A DNA stretch of 64,000 nucleotides from Bacillota bacterium (GCA_023415305.1 JAEZKZ010000016.1:8354-72353); one strand, 5' to 3'; positions 42,207 through 51,577 are shown, counted from the stretch's first letter. Notes: generated by a model not told the origin, from the letters alone. Numbers and translations are program-made.

Positions 42207-44690
42207 GTGAAAGCTATTATTATGGCCGGTGGAGAAGGCTCCAGACTAAGGCCACTTACATGTGATTTACCAAAACCTATGGTTCCGGTACTGAACAAAC
42301 CTGTACTGGAACATACAATTGAATTGCTGAAGTGTTACGGTATTACCGAAATCGGCATTACATTGATGTACCATCCCCAGATCATAAAAAACTATTTAGG
42401 CAGTGGAAAAAACCTTGGTGTTAAAATTACCTATTTTATTGAGGAATCTCCTTTGGGTACTGCGGGCGGAATAAAAAACGCCGAAAGCTTTCTTGATGAA
42501 TCCTTCATAGTTATAAGCGGAGATTCCATAACGGATCTGAACCTGACAAAAGCTATAGAATTCCATAAAAACAGGAATTCTCTGGCAACCATAGTCCTAT
42601 CTAAAGTAGATGTCCCTCTTGAATATGGAGTTGTATTGACAAATGAGTCAGGGAAAATAACCGGCTTTGTTGAAAAACCAAGTTGGGGTGAGCTCTTCAG
42701 CGATACTGTCAACACAGGTACATATATTCTGGAACCCGAAGTGCTGGACTACATAGAAGCGGATAAAAATATTGATTTCAGCAGAGATGTCTTTCCAAAG
42801 TTATTAAGCATGTCAAAAAATATATTTGGTTATATAGCACCCGAATATTGGTGTGATATGGGTGATATTCGCTCATATATCAAGACTCATTATGATATTC
42901 TGGATAAAAAAATTGCCCTGGATATCAACGGTATACAATTAAAAGATAAGGTTTGGGTAGGTGCCGGTACGGTTATTGAGACAACCGCCGAAATAAACGG
43001 GCCCTGCATAATCGGCTCTAATTGCAGAATTGGAAATGGCACATTAATTGACAAATACACTGTTATAGGAAATAATACTACAGTCGAAGATGATGTCTCA
43101 ATTGTCAGAAGTATAATATGGGACAACAGCTATATAGAATATGGAAGTGAATTAAGAGGAGCTGTATTGTGTAATAAAGTTAATCTTAAGCATTACGTCT
43201 CAGTATTCGAAAATGCTGTTGTAGGTGAAGGCTGCAAAATAAATGAACGTGTTATAGTTAAACCAAATATAAAGATATGGCCTGAAAAAACAATTCAGCC
43301 TTTTGCGGTAATCGACAGGAACCTGATTTGGGGTTCGAGGCATTCAAACAGAATATTCGGTGATGATGGTATTTCCGGTATTGTAAATGTGGATATTTCG
43401 CCCGAGTTTGCAACAAGGCTTGGTGCTGCTTACGGTTCACAATTCAAAGTGGGTGCCAGAGTTGTGGTCAGCTCAACCAACTCTAATTCTGCAAGAATGT
43501 TCAAGCATGCCTTTATTTCAGGCATACTTTCAGTGGGAGTCGAGGTTTATAATATGAGCAGTCTGCTGACCCCCATAGCAAGAACAGCTATTGGCTTTCT
43601 TTCAGTGGAAGGCGGTATACATATAAAAAATGATATAAAAAGTACTAACAAAATAAGAGTAGATTTCATGGATGCAAGAGGTGCCAGCATAAGCAGACTG
43701 ACTGAAAGAAAGATTGAGAACTCCTTTTTTAAGGAGGACTTTAACAGGTGTTCCTCTGAACAAATAAGCCGCCTGAACAATATTACCGACTTTAGCAGTT
43801 ACTATGCCCGTATATTAAGTAATACGACAAATCTTTCTTTAATTAGGGAATCAAAACTCAGGCTTTGTTTTTATTCAAAGTCAGAGAATGTAATTTCCAT
43901 AGTAGAGCCTCTTTTAAGAGGACTTGGCTGCAGTACAAGCTGTTTTAAGTACTATGAGGACTTTAACTCGATAATTATGAATATTAAAGATACTGAATCT
44001 CAATTTGCAGCAATAATTGACGAAAATGCAGAAGAGCTTATACTGGTAGATAGCTCGGGTAAAATAGTCATGGAGGACCTTTTTCAGGCTCTCATTGCTC
44101 TAATATTATTTAAAACCAATCCCGGAGCTACTTTTTTTAGTACCATTACAAGCTCGGAAATTCTTGATAAGCTTGCAGAAAGATACAACGGAAAAATAAA
44201 AAGAACAAAGAACTGTACACAGGCAATAATGGATGAAATATTGTCCTATCAAACCGTTACAGGAACAGGAACAAGTGAAGACAGCTATGTGACATCAGGT
44301 TTAGAAGACTTCAGGCCAAATCAGCTCACTTTAAGTTTTGATGCTATTGAAGGCTTAATAAGAATAATTGAATACATGTGCTACACCGATACAACCCTCA
44401 ATGAGATTTTGTCGGAAATTCCTGACTTCTTTATGGTAAAAAAGAACCTGAGGTGTCCCTGGGAATCAAAAGGAGCAGTAATGCGAAAGATAATTAATGA
44501 CTACAGGAACAAAGGGCTTGAACTTCTTGATGGAATAAAGTTACATACCACAACCGGCTGGGTTCTAATTGCTCCGGATGCTGATAAGCCCATCTTTAGG
44601 ATAATAGCGGAGAGCAGTTCAAGCATAAATGCAAATGAGCTTTGCAATAAATATTGCACTTACTTGGAAAACATAATAAATAACGCATAA
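42207..44690 (+). CDS. NDP-sugar nucleotidyltransferase fused to a degenerate phosphohexomutase domain
   Basis: 827 residues from GTG at 42207 (GGGAGGTCAGG upstream); ATGs further up lack a site. Residues 1-230: nucleotidyltransferase with AGGEGSRLRPLTCDLPKPMV, GTAGGIKNAE, ISGDSITDLN and the FVEKP and GYIAPEYWCDMGD segments, mannose-1-phosphate guanylyltransferase type. About 250-370: left-handed beta-helix repeats. About 375-827: phosphomannomutase-like, but the phosphoserine loop (normally TASHNP) reads HIKNDIKSTNK, and the metal loop (normally DGDADR) reads IIDENAEELILV. Both catalytic loops are lost, so mutase activity is unlikely; a regulatory or sugar-binding role is possible. Likely co-expressed with the synthase gene 25 bases downstream. 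Confidence 0.88.
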   Translation: MKAIIMAGGEGSRLRPLTCDLPKPMVPVLNKPVLEHTIELLKCYGITEIGITLMYHPQIIKNYLGSGKNLGVKITYFIEESPLGTAGGIKNAESFLDESFIVISGDSITDLNLTKAIEFHKNRNSLATIVLSKVDVPLEYGVVLTNESGKITGFVEKPSWGELFSDTVNTGTYILEPEVLDYIEADKNIDFSRDVFPKLLSMSKNIFGYIAPEYWCDMGDIRSYIKTHYDILDKKIALDINGIQLKDKVWVGAGTVIETTAEINGPCIIGSNCRIGNGTLIDKYTVIGNNTTVEDDVSIVRSIIWDNSYIEYGSELRGAVLCNKVNLKHYVSVFENAVVGEGCKINERVIVKPNIKIWPEKTIQPFAVIDRNLIWGSRHSNRIFGDDGISGIVNVDISPEFATRLGAAYGSQFKVGARVVVSSTNSNSARMFKHAFISGILSVGVEVYNMSSLLTPIARTAIGFLSVEGGIHIKNDIKSTNKIRVDFMDARGASISRLTERKIENSFFKEDFNRCSSEQISRLNNITDFSSYYARILSNTTNLSLIRESKLRLCFYSKSENVISIVEPLLRGLGCSTSCFKYYEDFNSIIMNIKDTESQFAAIIDENAEELILVDSSGKIVMEDLFQALIALILFKTNPGATFFSTITSSEILDKLAERYNGKIKRTKNCTQAIMDEILSYQTVTGTGTSEDSYVTSGLEDFRPNQLTLSFDAIEGLIRIIEYMCYTDTTLNEILSEIPDFFMVKKNLRCPWESKGAVMRKIINDYRNKGLELLDGIKLHTTTGWVLIAPDADKPIFRIIAESSSSINANELCNKYCTYLENIINNA

Positions 44691-44715
44691 TAAATTTAAT
44701 TTTTACGGAGAGAAA

Positions 44716-45630
44716 ATGAGAACAGTTTTTGCAAAAGATAGGCATGATGGTAAAAGAATTGATAAAGTTATCCGGGATTTCTTTCCCAATGTTGCCTCAG
44801 GTATGTTATTTAAAGCATTTCGGAAGAAAGATGTAAAGGTAAATGGGACAAGAATTAAAGAGGATTATACTGTATCCGAAGGAGATAAAATAGAAATATA
44901 CATTGTTGATGATTATCTGCTTGGTAAAGATGATGAAGGCTATTCAATTGTTTATGAAGATAATAATATTATGGTGGTAAATAAGGCGTCAGGAATTCCT
45001 GTTCATCCGGACAGGAATCAAAGTGAAGCCACTCTAATAGACAAGCTTCAAAAAACCTATGGCGCCGAACTTTCCTTATGCCACAGGCTGGACAGAAATA
45101 CCAGCGGCCTTGTAATTCTAGCAAAAAACAGTACTTCACTGGAAATCATGCTTGAAAAAATTAAGGACAGAGAGATAAGCAAATTCTATACCTGCATTGT
45201 TTCAGGAGTTATGGATAAGCGACAGGCCGAGCTGGTTGACTTTCTTGAGAAAAATGATAGGATTAGCAAAGTTTTTATTACGGATTTCAAAACTAAGGAT
45301 TCATTGGAGATAATTACACGCTACAGAGTTATAAAAACTCTTGAGAACCTTAGTATGCTTGAGGTTGAACTTGTAACAGGGCGAACCCACCAGATACGCG
45401 CACATCTGGCCTTTTACGGTCATCCCATAATCGGCGACGGGAAATATGGCAGAAATGTCGAAAACAAGCAGTATAACGCAAAATACCAACTGCTGTGTGC
45501 GAGCCGCCTATCCTTTGACTTTGATACTTCTGCCGGACACCTGAATTATCTCAAGGGAAAGACCATTTCAATAGAACCTCCATTCAATCTTGAAACGTTG
45601 GTTAGCCTAAAGAAAACAAACAGACCTTAA
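44716..45630 (+). CDS. RluA-family pseudouridine synthase
   Basis: 304 residues. N-terminal S4-like RNA-binding segment (about residues 13-75, GKRIDKVIRDFFP), then catalytic core: ASGIPVHPDRN, the catalytic Asp motif LCHRLDRNTSGLVILAK, SKFYTCIVSG and LVTGRTHQIRAHLAF. Modifies rRNA or tRNA uridines; the exact target (RluC/D-like) is not determined. GGAGAGAAA precedes the ATG; upstream partner is the nucleotidyltransferase fusion. Confidence 0.93.
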   Translation: MRTVFAKDRHDGKRIDKVIRDFFPNVASGMLFKAFRKKDVKVNGTRIKEDYTVSEGDKIEIYIVDDYLLGKDDEGYSIVYEDNNIMVVNKASGIPVHPDRNQSEATLIDKLQKTYGAELSLCHRLDRNTSGLVILAKNSTSLEIMLEKIKDREISKFYTCIVSGVMDKRQAELVDFLEKNDRISKVFITDFKTKDSLEIITRYRVIKTLENLSMLEVELVTGRTHQIRAHLAFYGHPIIGDGKYGRNVENKQYNAKYQLLCASRLSFDFDTSAGHLNYLKGKTISIEPPFNLETLVSLKKTNRP

Positions 45631-45682
45631 TCATAAGGGGAGCGGCTGCATTTAATCAGACTGCAGCCGCTCCCCTTATGAT
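45630..45682. terminator. Perfect 21-bp hairpin between convergent genes
   Basis: Arms 45630-45650 and 45662-45682 pair without mismatch (GC-rich ...GGGGAGCGGCTGC core), loop of 11. It includes the synthase stop codon and precedes the convergent CAP-protein stop. No T-run follows on either strand, so termination is assumed only from position. Confidence 0.6.
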
Positions 45683-45689
45683 ATCTATG

Positions 45690-46547
45690 CTACTTCTTAA
45701 TGAACAATTGAACAAATAGCTTACCATAGGTTGGACTGTCGGCAATCCCTATACCCGTGTAAGCGAATTTGTCATTGTATATGTTGTTGCCATTCTCTTT
45801 CAGCCATGCCTTCACTACCTTTTCAACAGATTGGTTTCCGGCAATATTTTCTCCTGCGGTAGTAAATTTGACACCGTACTTTTTCATCATATCAAAGGGT
45901 GTACCGTAATATTTTGAGGTATGACTGAAATAGTTGTTATCTTTCATGTCTTTCGCCTTGAGTCTTGCAATTTTAACCAACTCAGCATCAAATTCCAGCG
46001 GTTTTAAACCCTCTTTCTCCCTTGCCTTATTGACAAGATCCAATAATGCCTGTTCATCCTTGGTTATGTCCTTAACCTCCTGTACCACTGTAGATTTAGT
46101 ACTGATATTTGATGAGGATGTCGTATGGGTCTTATTTGATGCAGTAGATTTCGTCCCGGTCTTGTTGTTTTTTGAAGAAGTACCGGTACTCTTGTCTGGT
46201 GTTATCACTTGCTTGGTGCTCGTGCTCTTTGACTTATCAAGCTTCAAATAATGTGAAGACACTGCTCCCACATTACCGGTTCCGCCTGTGTATACAGCGT
46301 ACCAGTCACCAAACTTCCCCATAACAGTTACCTTTTGGCCTTTTTTAAGCTTACATATTATATCGAATGTAGTTGCGGGACCGGTACGCAAATTAACCTC
46401 ATTTGCTGTAATTACTCCCGAACTGCTTTCCACCTTTTGATATGCCTCTGAAGCAGCTGCAATATATTGTTCACTGCTAACAGGTACAAATACTAACATC
46501 ATAGCCAAAATGGCTGTTGTTACTATAAAAACTTTATTTCTTTTCAT
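45690..46547 (-). CDS. Secreted SH3 / CAP (SCP) domain protein
   Basis: 285 residues from the ATG at 46547 (GGAGGGG upstream; the ATG at 46589 lacks it). N-terminal signal peptide; SH3b domain with NEVNLRTGPATTFDIICKLK; Ser/Thr/Lys-rich linker; C-terminal YkwD-like CAP domain with LLDLVNKAREKEGLKPLEFD, YFSHTSKYYGTPFDMM and TAGENIAGN. Extracellular, wall-associated; enzymatic role of bacterial CAP domains is unclear. Confidence 0.88.
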   Translation of the reverse strand: MKRNKVFIVTTAILAMMLVFVPVSSEQYIAAASEAYQKVESSSGVITANEVNLRTGPATTFDIICKLKKGQKVTVMGKFGDWYAVYTGGTGNVGAVSSHYLKLDKSKSTSTKQVITPDKSTGTSSKNNKTGTKSTASNKTHTTSSSNISTKSTVVQEVKDITKDEQALLDLVNKAREKEGLKPLEFDAELVKIARLKAKDMKDNNYFSHTSKYYGTPFDMMKKYGVKFTTAGENIAGNQSVEKVVKAWLKENGNNIYNDKFAYTGIGIADSPTYGKLFVQLFIKK

Positions 46548-46698
46548 AAAACCCCTCCTATATAGCAAAGTGTTATTCAAGTCCACCAAAGTCCACCTTT
46601 AATGGAGAAACAACCCATATACCAGTATTATTGACAGGTTTTACAAATTTATTTACATTTTTTGAGAAAAAGTCTTCAAATAATTATTCAAAAATAAA

Positions 46699-46798
46699 GG
46701 GTCCGTTACAAGGCATAAATTTAATGATCAACTTCATAAAGTTACACTTCCGTGCAAAAAGTTAATATATTAAATCAACTTTGTTTTGTAACGGCCCC
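46699..46798. mobile_element. Candidate MITE, 100 bp with 13-bp inverted ends
   Basis: GGGTCCGTTACAA (46699-46711) and TTGTAACGGCCCC (46786-46798) are inverted copies with one mismatch. No reading frame lies inside and no clear target duplication flanks it. The 46548-46698 part of the gap holds nothing recognisable. Confidence 0.45.
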
Positions 46799-46854
46799 TA
46801 CAAGTTCGGCAAATATTTTTAACCCAGACTCTTACAAAAATATTAAACTAATAT

Positions 46855-48291
46855 TTAATATGCTTTTCCCCAGTAAACCATAGTCTTGGCAGTTTTTCCG
46901 CAACACATACACTTGTCTGACAGCTGTTCCTGCTCAAATGGCATACATCTTGCAGTAGCACCGGTTTTCTCCTTAACCAAATCCTCGCAAGCCTGTTCAC
47001 CGCACCACATAGCTTTAACAAAACCAGGAGTATTGTTTATGATTTGTTCAAATTCCTCAAGATTAGCTGCGGTGTATGTCTTCTTATCTCTCATTTCTCT
47101 TGCTCTTTCAAGGAGTGACTTTTGAATATCTGCCAGAAGCATACCAACAGTTTCCTCCAGATTGTCCATAGAAGTAAATACCTTTTCTCTTGTATCCCTT
47201 CTCACAAGCACTACCTGATTTTTTTCTATATCCTTCGGTCCCACTTCAAGACGTAAAGGAATTCCCTTCATTTCGTATTCTGCAAATTTCCAACCAGGCA
47301 TTTTATCACTGTCATCGATTTTTACTCTGAATTTAGCAGATAAATTGTTCAACAGCTCGTTGGCCTTTTCAAGTACACCTTCCTTGTGCTGAGATACAGG
47401 AATTATCACCAATTGTGTCGGTGCCACAGCAGGCGGTAATACAAGTCCACTGTCATCACCGTGTACCATTATTATGGCCCCGATAAGACGGGTGGTTACC
47501 CCCCATGAAGTCTGATGTACATACTGAAGCTGATTGTTTTTATCTGTATATTGAATTTCAAAGGCTCTGGCAAAACCATCTCCAAAGTTGTGCGATGTGC
47601 CGGACTGCAATGCCTTACCGTCATGCATCAAACTTTCAATAGTATAGGTAGCTTTAGCACCTGCAAACTTTTCCTTATCTGTTTTTCTTCCCTTTATTAC
47701 AGGGATTGCGAGAACATTCTCACAGACATCTGCATATACATTGAGCATCTTTATTGTTTCTTCCTGAGCCTCTTCAGCTGTAGCATGTGCAGTATGACCT
47801 TCCTGCCATAAGAACTCAAGAGTTCTGAGGAAAGGTCTTGTGGTCTTTTCCCATCTAACAACAGAGCACCATTGATTGTATAATTTGGGCAAATCTCTGT
47901 ATGAGTGCACTATATTAGCATAATGTTCACAAAACAAGGTTTCTGAAGTAGGTCTTACGCATAATCTCTCAGTAAGCTTTTCATCACCGCCGTGTGTTAC
48001 CCATGCAACCTCCGGAGCAAAACCTTCAACATGTTCTTTTTCCTTTAAAAGCAAGCTCTCCGGAATAAACATTGGCATATATACATTTTCATGTCCTGTA
48101 GCTTTAAATCTTGAATCCAAAGCCTTTTGAAGGTTTTCCCAAATAGCGTAGCCATAAGGCTTTATAATCATACAACCACGAACACTTGAGTAATCTACCA
48201 GTTCTGCTTTTTTTATAACATCGGTATACCACTGCGCAAAGTCATCATTCATCGAGGTAATGGCTTCAACTAATTTCTTTTCTTTTGACAT
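46855..48291 (-). CDS. proS: Prolyl-tRNA synthetase, type 3 (archaeal/eukaryote-like)
   Basis: 478 residues, shorter than the bacterial form because the editing insert is missing. Class II motifs: motif 2 TRPFLRTLEFLWQEGHTAHA, the QTSWGVTTRLIGAIIMVHGDD segment (motif 3 region), and a C-terminal Cys-rich end CMCCGKTAKTMVYWGKAY, typical of this type. GGAG lies six bases before the ATG. Promoter TTGACA-17-TATATA at 48380-48408; the leader is too short for a T-box. Confidence 0.97.
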   Translation of the reverse strand: MSKEKKLVEAITSMNDDFAQWYTDVIKKAELVDYSSVRGCMIIKPYGYAIWENLQKALDSRFKATGHENVYMPMFIPESLLLKEKEHVEGFAPEVAWVTHGGDEKLTERLCVRPTSETLFCEHYANIVHSYRDLPKLYNQWCSVVRWEKTTRPFLRTLEFLWQEGHTAHATAEEAQEETIKMLNVYADVCENVLAIPVIKGRKTDKEKFAGAKATYTIESLMHDGKALQSGTSHNFGDGFARAFEIQYTDKNNQLQYVHQTSWGVTTRLIGAIIMVHGDDSGLVLPPAVAPTQLVIIPVSQHKEGVLEKANELLNNLSAKFRVKIDDSDKMPGWKFAEYEMKGIPLRLEVGPKDIEKNQVVLVRRDTREKVFTSMDNLEETVGMLLADIQKSLLERAREMRDKKTYTAANLEEFEQIINNTPGFVKAMWCGEQACEDLVKEKTGATARCMPFEQEQLSDKCMCCGKTAKTMVYWGKAY

Positions 48292-48379
48292 TTAAAACTC
48301 CATTTCCGGCAAAAAGCCAAATGAATTATATATTTAATAATAAATGTAATTACATTCTGTTTTCGACACCAACTTATAT

Positions 48380-48408
48380 TATATAATATATGTAACAGGT
48401 AATGTCAA
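48380..48408 (-). promoter_or_regulatory. proS promoter
   Basis: TTGACA (48403-48408) and TATATA (48380-48385), spacer 17, minus strand. Confidence 0.7.
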
Positions 48409-48413
48409 TACAC

Positions 48414-48442
48414 TTGAAGTGGCAGAATGGGTATAATATAAT
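48414..48442 (+). promoter_or_regulatory. Promoter of the IspF-like gene
   Basis: TTGAAG (48414-48419) and TATAAT (48437-48442), spacer 17, back-to-back with the proS promoter. Confidence 0.7.
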
Positions 48443-48490
48443 GTGAATGGCTGAATGAAGTCTTTACTATAATTATAAGGAGAGCTGTTG

Positions 48491-48961
48491 ATGAAAGTTG
48501 GGATTGGTCAGGACAGTCATAGATTTGACTTTGAAAATAAAAATAAAAAATTTGTTTTGGGCGGAGTTTACTTTGAAGGTATAACTCCTTTATCAGGAAA
48601 CAGTGATGCCGACGTCGTTCTGCACGCTTTAACAAATGCAGTATCAGGAGTTACCTGTGTTAATATCCTGGGTAGAAAAGCTGACGAAATGTGTTTGAAA
48701 AAAGGTATTACAGACAGCTCTGAATACCTGAAAGAGGCCTTAAAGTATCTTGTGGACGTAAAAATTGTTCATGTATCAATTTCAATAGAATGCTCATATC
48801 CCAGAATTACCCCTAAAATACCTGAAATGAGGAAGGTAATTTCAAACCTTTTGAGTATTCCTGAAAACAGTGTAGGAATAACAGCCACCTCTGGTGAGGG
48901 CTTGACTCAGTTTGGTCAGGGTCAGGGGATTCAGGCTTTTTGTATAGTCACTGCTTTATAG
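48491..48961 (+). CDS. ispF: IspF-like MECDP synthase homologue, atypical active-site loop
   Basis: 156 residues from the ATG at 48491 (AAGGAG upstream). Likely fold: 2-C-methyl-D-erythritol 2,4-cyclodiphosphate synthase. Metal ligands Asp8 and His10 (GQDSHRF) and His45 (DVVLHAL) are present. However, the GHSDGDV His is Asn (SGNSDADV), the DIGxHFPDTD substrate loop is replaced by NILGRKADEMCLKKG, and TTTEKLGFTGR is TSGEGLTQFGQ. It may keep the fold with altered activity. Neighbour ispD is convergent. Confidence 0.72.
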   Translation: MKVGIGQDSHRFDFENKNKKFVLGGVYFEGITPLSGNSDADVVLHALTNAVSGVTCVNILGRKADEMCLKKGITDSSEYLKEALKYLVDVKIVHVSISIECSYPRITPKIPEMRKVISNLLSIPENSVGITATSGEGLTQFGQGQGIQAFCIVTAL

Positions 48962-48979
48962 CAGTGACTTCAAATAAAA

Positions 48980-49693
48980 TCATAAATCTGCCAGTATGGC
49001 TTCTCCAATAATAATATCCTCCGGAGTTGTAATTTTAATATTCTTATAGCTCCCCTCAACTATTTTCACGGGGATACCCATTTTTTCTACAAGCATCATA
49101 TCGTCGGTACCGATATAATTGTTTCTGATTGCCTCTTCATGGGCTTTCATTATTATCCGGTAATCAAAGCTCTGCGGTGTTTGTATACTCCAAAGATTGT
49201 TTCTGTCAGGGGTTGAAGATACAAACCCATCTGAATTTGAAATTTTTACAGTATCTTTTATTTTAACTCCTACACCACACGCTCGGTAAATTCTGGCATT
49301 TTCAATACTTGCGACAATATTTTCAATAGATACAAAGGGTCTTGCTCCATCATGAATCAAAACTATACCGCATTTATCATCAACAGCACAAAGACCTTTA
49401 TATACCGAGTTCTGTCGCTCCGCTCCTCCGCTGACCAGCGTTTTCACCTTATTTAAACCATACCTATCTATAATACTATCCTTACAGAATTGTATATCTT
49501 CTTCGTTTATAACTACCACAATTTCGTCGACTTGACCGCACTTCTGAAAGGCTGCTATGGTTCTGGCAAGTACAGGCATCCCCCCAAGTTCAATATATTG
49601 CTTGTTTATACTTGAATTCATTCTGGTGCCTTTTCCTGCTGCGGTAATTACAGCGGTCACATTTCCCGACAATCTTTTGTCATCTGTATTCAA
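48980..49693 (-). CDS. ispD: 2-C-methyl-D-erythritol 4-phosphate cytidylyltransferase
   Basis: 237 residues. MEP isoprenoid pathway. Motifs: ITAAGKGTRMNSSINKQYIELGG, GGAERQNSVYKGL, VLIHDGARPFVS, and IQTPQSFDY. TTG start at 49693 with GGAGG eight bases upstream. It converges with the IspF-like gene, 18 bases between the stops. Confidence 0.96.
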   Translation of the reverse strand: MNTDDKRLSGNVTAVITAAGKGTRMNSSINKQYIELGGMPVLARTIAAFQKCGQVDEIVVVINEEDIQFCKDSIIDRYGLNKVKTLVSGGAERQNSVYKGLCAVDDKCGIVLIHDGARPFVSIENIVASIENARIYRACGVGVKIKDTVKISNSDGFVSSTPDRNNLWSIQTPQSFDYRIIMKAHEEAIRNNYIGTDDMMLVEKMGIPVKIVEGSYKNIKITTPEDIIIGEAILADL

Positions 49694-49767
49694 TCTCTAT
49701 TCCTCCACTTAATGAATGAATAATGAAAAGTGAATAGCCTTTTCACCATTCACTTCTATTCTGGTAA

Positions 49768-50805
49768 CTACTTATTCGGCTTGGCAAATACCATTCTTCC
49801 GGCTGAAGTCTGAAGTACACTGGTTACCATAACCGGGATTGTTTCGCCGAGATATTTCCTTCCGCCTTCAATAACAATCATGGTTCCATCATCAAGGAAG
49901 GCCACTCCCTGTCCTGCCTCCTTGCCATCCTTAACTACCTGGACATTCATTTCCTCACCTGGTAAGGCTATGGGCTTAACCGCATTTGCAAGTTCATTTA
50001 TATTCAATACCTTAATTCCTTTTAAAGCCGCAACCTTACTAAGATTATAATCAATGGTAACGAGCTTACCCTTAAGTTTTAATGCAGCTTTCATTAACAT
50101 CTCGTCAGCTTCAAGATTATTATAGTCAAACTCTTCTATTCTGACAGTATGGTTACTGTCTTTCTGAAGCAGATTGAGAATATCCAGCCCTCTTCTTCCA
50201 CGGGCCCTTCTTAGGCTATCTGCAGAATCAGCTATATGGCGCAGTTCCTCTAAAACAAACGAGGGAATGACCAGTTCTCCATCTACGAAACCAGCAGAGC
50301 AGATTTCGAGGATTCTGCCGTCTATAATGGTACTGGTATCAATAATTTTTGCAGAATTGGAGCCACCCTTAGTGTCTTTAAACAAATCAAAAAAGTTCTC
50401 ATTTCTTTTCCTAAGGGATAGTGCAACGCCGGAAAAGCTAAATAATACATTTAATATTACGGCTAAGGGTACACCGATTATTTGAATTTTTATTATTGGA
50501 ATACTTATGAGATTGGCTACAATAAGTCCTACTATAAGACCCAAAACACCAAGCAGCATTTCGGAAAGTGTTATAGTTTGAATTGTATTCTCTATTTTAT
50601 CAATAAAAACACCAACAAATTCTATTATCTTTGAAGCCATGAAGTAAAAAAGAGCACAAAAAGCCAGCGAAAACAGAACGAAAATTGATATTTTGAAATT
50701 TTCGCTTATTTTTATATCATTAATCATAAAAACTGTTCTTAATATTGTAAATCCGGTGACAGCACCTAGAATGGAAAAAGAAATTTTAATTATCCTGTTT
50801 AGCAC
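49768..50805 (-). CDS. PIN/TRAM domain membrane protein (YacL-like)
   Basis: 345 residues. Four N-terminal membrane spans to about residue 130, then PIN domain IIDTSTIIDGRILEICSAGF with the acidic nuclease residues, and a C-terminal TRAM segment (GQGVAFLDDGTMIVIEGG). Presumed RNase or RNA-binding role. GTG start with GGAG seven bases upstream. It lies 25 bases after carD, the usual neighbour of this protein in clostridia, together with ispD. Confidence 0.92.
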   Translation of the reverse strand: MLNRIIKISFSILGAVTGFTILRTVFMINDIKISENFKISIFVLFSLAFCALFYFMASKIIEFVGVFIDKIENTIQTITLSEMLLGVLGLIVGLIVANLISIPIIKIQIIGVPLAVILNVLFSFSGVALSLRKRNENFFDLFKDTKGGSNSAKIIDTSTIIDGRILEICSAGFVDGELVIPSFVLEELRHIADSADSLRRARGRRGLDILNLLQKDSNHTVRIEEFDYNNLEADEMLMKAALKLKGKLVTIDYNLSKVAALKGIKVLNINELANAVKPIALPGEEMNVQVVKDGKEAGQGVAFLDDGTMIVIEGGRKYLGETIPVMVTSVLQTSAGRMVFAKPNK

Positions 50806-50830
50806 ATTAAATCTCCTTCAAAAGGTATTT

Positions 50831-51310
50831 TCAGCCATAAAGGTATTCTTGAATTTTGATCTCTACTTCATGCTGATCTAATCCTTTTGCAAGAACCAGT
50901 TCACTTATTAGTATCTGTTTAGCACTGGTTAGCATTTTTCTCTCACCAGTAGAGAGCCCTCTTTCCTTTTCTCTCTGCATTAATGACCTGACCACATCTG
51001 CAACTTCAAATATATCACCGCTTTTAATTTTCACCATGTTTTCTCTGTAACGTTTATTCCAGTTTGAAGAGAATTCTTGGTTACTGCTCCCAAGTATATT
51101 GAACACCCTATCAGCTTCAGAAATGCTGATAACATCCCGTATACCGATATCATTAACATTATTGGTAGGAATCATGACTTTTAAATCTCCAATAGGAATC
51201 TTCATAACATAATAGCTGCATTTCTTTCCAAGTATTTCCCGCTCTTCTATAGATTCAATAACTCCTGCACCATGCATAGGATATACAATTTTGTCTCCTA
51301 CGTTATACAT
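50831..51310 (-). CDS. carD: CarD family RNA polymerase-binding regulator
   Basis: 159 residues from the ATG at 51310 (GGAGGTTACT upstream). N-terminal RNA-polymerase interaction domain opens MYNVGDKIVYPMHGAGV and continues LGKKCSYYVMKIPIGDLKVM; the helical C-terminal domain ends LDQHEVEIKIQEYLYG. CarD stabilises the open promoter complex, often at rRNA genes. A long structured leader with an early terminator-like hairpin precedes it. Confidence 0.93.
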   Translation of the reverse strand: MYNVGDKIVYPMHGAGVIESIEEREILGKKCSYYVMKIPIGDLKVMIPTNNVNDIGIRDVISISEADRVFNILGSSNQEFSSNWNKRYRENMVKIKSGDIFEVADVVRSLMQREKERGLSTGERKMLTSAKQILISELVLAKGLDQHEVEIKIQEYLYG

Positions 51311-51577
51311 AGTAACCTCCAAATAACCAATGCAAATAATCTTTGTCTTTTGTATATCACTAAGCAAATTAAAGCTAAGAATTAAACAGTCACACAGCTT
51401 AATTCCTGGTAATAATTTGGAAATCCTTTCAATGTTAGGCTACGTACAAATTGGACACCAGCAAGTGCTCAAATATTTTTTTCGTAAATTGCTGCATTTT
51501 AATGGTAAAATACTAAAAACGCACTATACTTTTTGAGTGCGTTTATGTGTCATTCCATATAGAGTTCTTATAGGACA
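51311..51577 (-). promoter_or_regulatory. carD leader with early terminator-like hairpin
   Basis: The leader is about 260 bases. A stem AAACGCACT / AGTGCGTTT (51517-51543) with TTTTTAG after it on the minus strand begins about 27 bases from the predicted start of transcription. A second stem, GAATTAA...TTAATTC, lies near 51383-51409. This looks like an attenuator. No coding gene was accepted here. Confidence 0.5.

Noticed and set aside
51330..51536. Plus-strand 68-residue open frame in the carD leader
   Set aside because: No ribosome binding site, no recognisable motif, antisense to the leader.
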